Of a stretch of DNA of 64,000 bases, positions 62,344 to 64,000 are shown piece by piece. Position 1 is the stretch's first letter. Every line of letters starts with the position of its first letter. The notes under the pieces are model-generated. The model searched no databases. It had not been told where the DNA came from and saw nothing but the letters and a program-made list of their open reading frames with translations. Origin of the DNA: Autumnicola sp041679265 (GTDB taxonomy: Bacteria > Bacteroidota > Bacteroidia > Flavobacteriales > Flavobacteriaceae); contig NZ_JBGFSM010000014.1 of assembly GCF_041679265.1 (NCBI RefSeq), forward strand, positions 62,001-126,000. Direction: 5' to 3'. The translations under genes and the position numbers were made by a program.

Positions 62344-62985
62344 TCAGAGCTCAGAATATTCCGTTTTAAGATATTCCATGCTGTTGGGGCCCTCGTTAAA
62401 AAGCAGGTCTAAAATAGACAAATCTGGTATAAAACCATGTTTGGGTTCAAAAACCTGCGCGTATCTTTTATTTCTGAATTGTTCTTTTGATTTTGCATCC
62501 ACCAGATAACGGTAATCTTCTAAAGCCTGTGGCTTTAAAATGTATTCTGAAGTTTTGCTGAAGGAAATATCTACCTGGAGACAGTCCAAAACAAATTGCA
62601 TACAGGAGTAATTGAACTCCATTAAAAGATCATATTTTTTATGGTAGAGCGGGTAAAGCTCGTCTTCGTAAAATTCAAAAAAAGGAGAGGTTTGGTAGGA
62701 AGCTTTTAAGGCCCGCCAATGTTGTTTCTGCCATTCAAATTCATTTTCTATAAGCACCTGCTTATAGCTCTGATGGCCCTTATTGGAAATTCCCAGGGCA
62801 GAACTATGTTTTACGGGAATATTAAGCAGTAACCTGCCATTGGCATCATAAATATACATCCTGTTGCGGTAGGTTTGTTTCTGATAATGATCTTCATTTT
62901 CAAAAACTACTTTTTTCGCATTTACCAGTTGAACATAATAAGAAACTGGTCCAAAATAAACAGGATGTAAAAGAATACTCCTCAT
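62344..62985 (-). CDS. WbqC family protein
   Basis: A 213-residue protein of the WbqC family, with LLHPVYFGPVSYYVQL and the typical TYRNRMYIYDANG. WbqC-like proteins are linked to polysaccharide clusters or cell envelope genes; the reaction is not known. It lies 6 bases after the signal peptidase gene on the same strand. Confidence 0.88.
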   Translation of the reverse strand: MRSILLHPVYFGPVSYYVQLVNAKKVVFENEDHYQKQTYRNRMYIYDANGRLLLNIPVKHSSALGISNKGHQSYKQVLIENEFEWQKQHWRALKASYQTSPFFEFYEDELYPLYHKKYDLLMEFNYSCMQFVLDCLQVDISFSKTSEYILKPQALEDYRYLVDAKSKEQFRNKRYAQVFEPKHGFIPDLSILDLLFNEGPNSMEYLKTEYSEL

Positions 62986-62991
62986 GTGAGT

Positions 62992-64000
62992 TTAAGAATT
63001 TCTTCTTTTTTTGAAATAACTGAAGGCGATAAGCACCACCACAATCATCAAGGCATAGGGAAGATAAGAAACAGGCGTGCCCTGTCCTCTTACCGTTGTA
63101 AAAACCCGCTCCCATCGAATTTTGTTCATAATACCCTGCGCATTGGAATCCCAGCTGAACCAGATAAATACAGGTTTTCCCACCACATGATTTTCAGGGA
63201 CAAAGCCCCAGAAACGACTGTCCTCGCTATTGTTGCGGTTATCCCCCATCATCCAGTAATAATTCTGTTTAAAGGTGTAGGAATCAATTGTTTTACCATT
63301 CAGCAAAACCTGGTTTCCGTTAAAGCTTATTTCATTGTTTACACCAAGTTCACTGCCTTCATAAGTTTCAATAATCCTGCGGTAAAAGGGCAAAGACTGC
63401 TGATCTATAGGAACAGTTACACCTTCCTTCGGAATATAAACAGGTCCAAAATTATCGGCGTTCCAGTTTACCTTGTTGTTATTGGGGAAAATATTCGAAA
63501 GTTTTATTCCTGCAGAATCTATTTTCCTCTGGATAGAAGCCACATTTGGGTTGTTTTTCAACCTCTGGTAAGCTTCTTCTGTTAAGGATTGTATAAAGAA
63601 TTCGTTAGTATTGGGATTATAACCGTAACCATCTGTAATTCCCAGATCCTGCACCATGTATTGCGGACTAAATCCCTGGCCTTTTGTGGTTCCGTAATAG
63701 GTGTACTGTACTTTAGCCCGAACGGGAAGTGCTAATGGTTCCCCATTAATTTGAACTTTTCCGTCTACTATGCTAAGGGAATCCCCGGGAACTCCTACCG
63801 CACGCTTTACATAATTAGACTTTTTGTCTATTGGCTTGTAATAATACTTGCCATCTCCCCATTGCTGAAAAGCATTCACGGTATCTACCGGCCAGTTAAA
63901 AACCACAATATCGTTGCGCTCAATTTTTTCAAATCCAGGGAAACGCATGTAAGGAATCTGCGGCTTGGTGAGGTAAGATTTTATCCCCAGGAAAGGAATG
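62992..64000 (-). CDS. lepB: Signal peptidase I, 5' end beyond window
   Basis: The frame runs past the window edge, so at least 336 residues are seen from the C-terminal side. The signal peptidase box D is VKRAVGVPGDSL (catalytic Lys), and box E is MGDNRNNSEDSRFWGFVPE. A membrane helix lies near the C-terminus, after a long insert (as in other Bacteroidota). The catalytic Ser lies outside the window. It cuts signal peptides from exported proteins. Confidence 0.93.
   Translation of the reverse strand, partial: IPFLGIKSYLTKPQIPYMRFPGFEKIERNDIVVFNWPVDTVNAFQQWGDGKYYYKPIDKKSNYVKRAVGVPGDSLSIVDGKVQINGEPLALPVRAKVQYTYYGTTKGQGFSPQYMVQDLGITDGYGYNPNTNEFFIQSLTEEAYQRLKNNPNVASIQRKIDSAGIKLSNIFPNNNKVNWNADNFGPVYIPKEGVTVPIDQQSLPFYRRIIETYEGSELGVNNEISFNGNQVLLNGKTIDSYTFKQNYYWMMGDNRNNSEDSRFWGFVPENHVVGKPVFIWFSWDSNAQGIMNKIRWERVFTTVRGQGTPVSYLPYALMIVVVLIAFSYFKKRRNS

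Noticed and set aside
62273..62509. 78-codon open frame on the plus strand after the last array
   Set aside because: Overlaps the end of the WbqC gene on the other strand and has no family features.

Overview
The window is a piece of a Bacteroidota chromosome, most likely from the family Flavobacteriaceae. Several things point that way: flavobacterial-type promoters (TTTG, about 19-21 bases, then TAnnTTTG) sit before ndk, sucC, lysA and the tRNA-His gene; Shine-Dalgarno sequences are mostly absent; the gliding-motility lipoprotein GldI is present; a RelA/SpoT-Fur-PurA gene string, paired DUF368 genes, DUF3810, BshB1 and many small lipoproteins with acidic residues after the lipid cysteine are all typical of that group. 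The genus cannot be fixed from the sequence alone. No prophage, insertion sequence, CRISPR array or recognisable defence system was seen; this is a gene-dense, mostly housekeeping region.

Layout. 1-9.5 kb: the 3' end of a GH3-like synthetase gene, a secreted HExxH protease, cold-shock protein, DUF4168, cupin, lipoprotein, CDF metal exporter, AI-2E-type permease, NudK-like Nudix hydrolase, a Qnr/McbG-sized pentapeptide protein, NIPSNAP, 2H phosphoesterase and CHAD protein. 9.9-14.3 kb: lysA, an MFS exporter, sucC and a small secreted protein. 14.4-22.9 kb: MBL-fold lipoprotein, GNAT, lipoprotein trehalase, DUF1622, lipoproteins, a PH-domain protein, a trans-sulfuration enzyme with bshB1, tRNA-His and mazG. 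23.3-34.1 kb (all minus): methyltransferase, DUF349 protein, aroE, two DUF368 flippases, a TPR protein, an aminotransferase and an OstA/LptA-like protein. 34.3-36.1 kb: two Tat-type ferritin-like proteins. 36.2-42.3 kb (minus): purA, fur, relA/spoT, an M48 protease and an RNA methyltransferase. 43-48.5 kb: two amidohydrolase-family proteins and DUF3810. 48.6-55.6 kb: pepD, a cyclophilin-FKBP fusion, gldI, nrnA, ndk, DUF721, a lipoprotein and recF. 55.7-62.2 kb: a TPR protein, ribH, a small membrane protein, mutL, two rhomboids and an EEP-family protein. The window ends with WbqC and a partial signal peptidase I gene on the minus strand.

The most unusual signal is not a gene. At least seven intergenic places carry arrays with a strict 7-base period but a different unit each time (AGTGAAA, AGTGAAT, CACTACT, CTACAGT, ACAACAG, GAAGTNN, AGTTAAA). 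Most begin within a few bases to about 70 bases of a stop codon; two directly touch one, and one of these partly codes the end of the protein. Three CTGCG-rich elements lie beside two of the arrays. Other points of note are an amidohydrolase gene pair in which only one of three domains keeps its metal ligands, a perfect 12-bp inverted repeat just before mazG, a Fur-like protein without its first CxxC, and three copies of a short motif in the acidic tail of the DUF349 protein.
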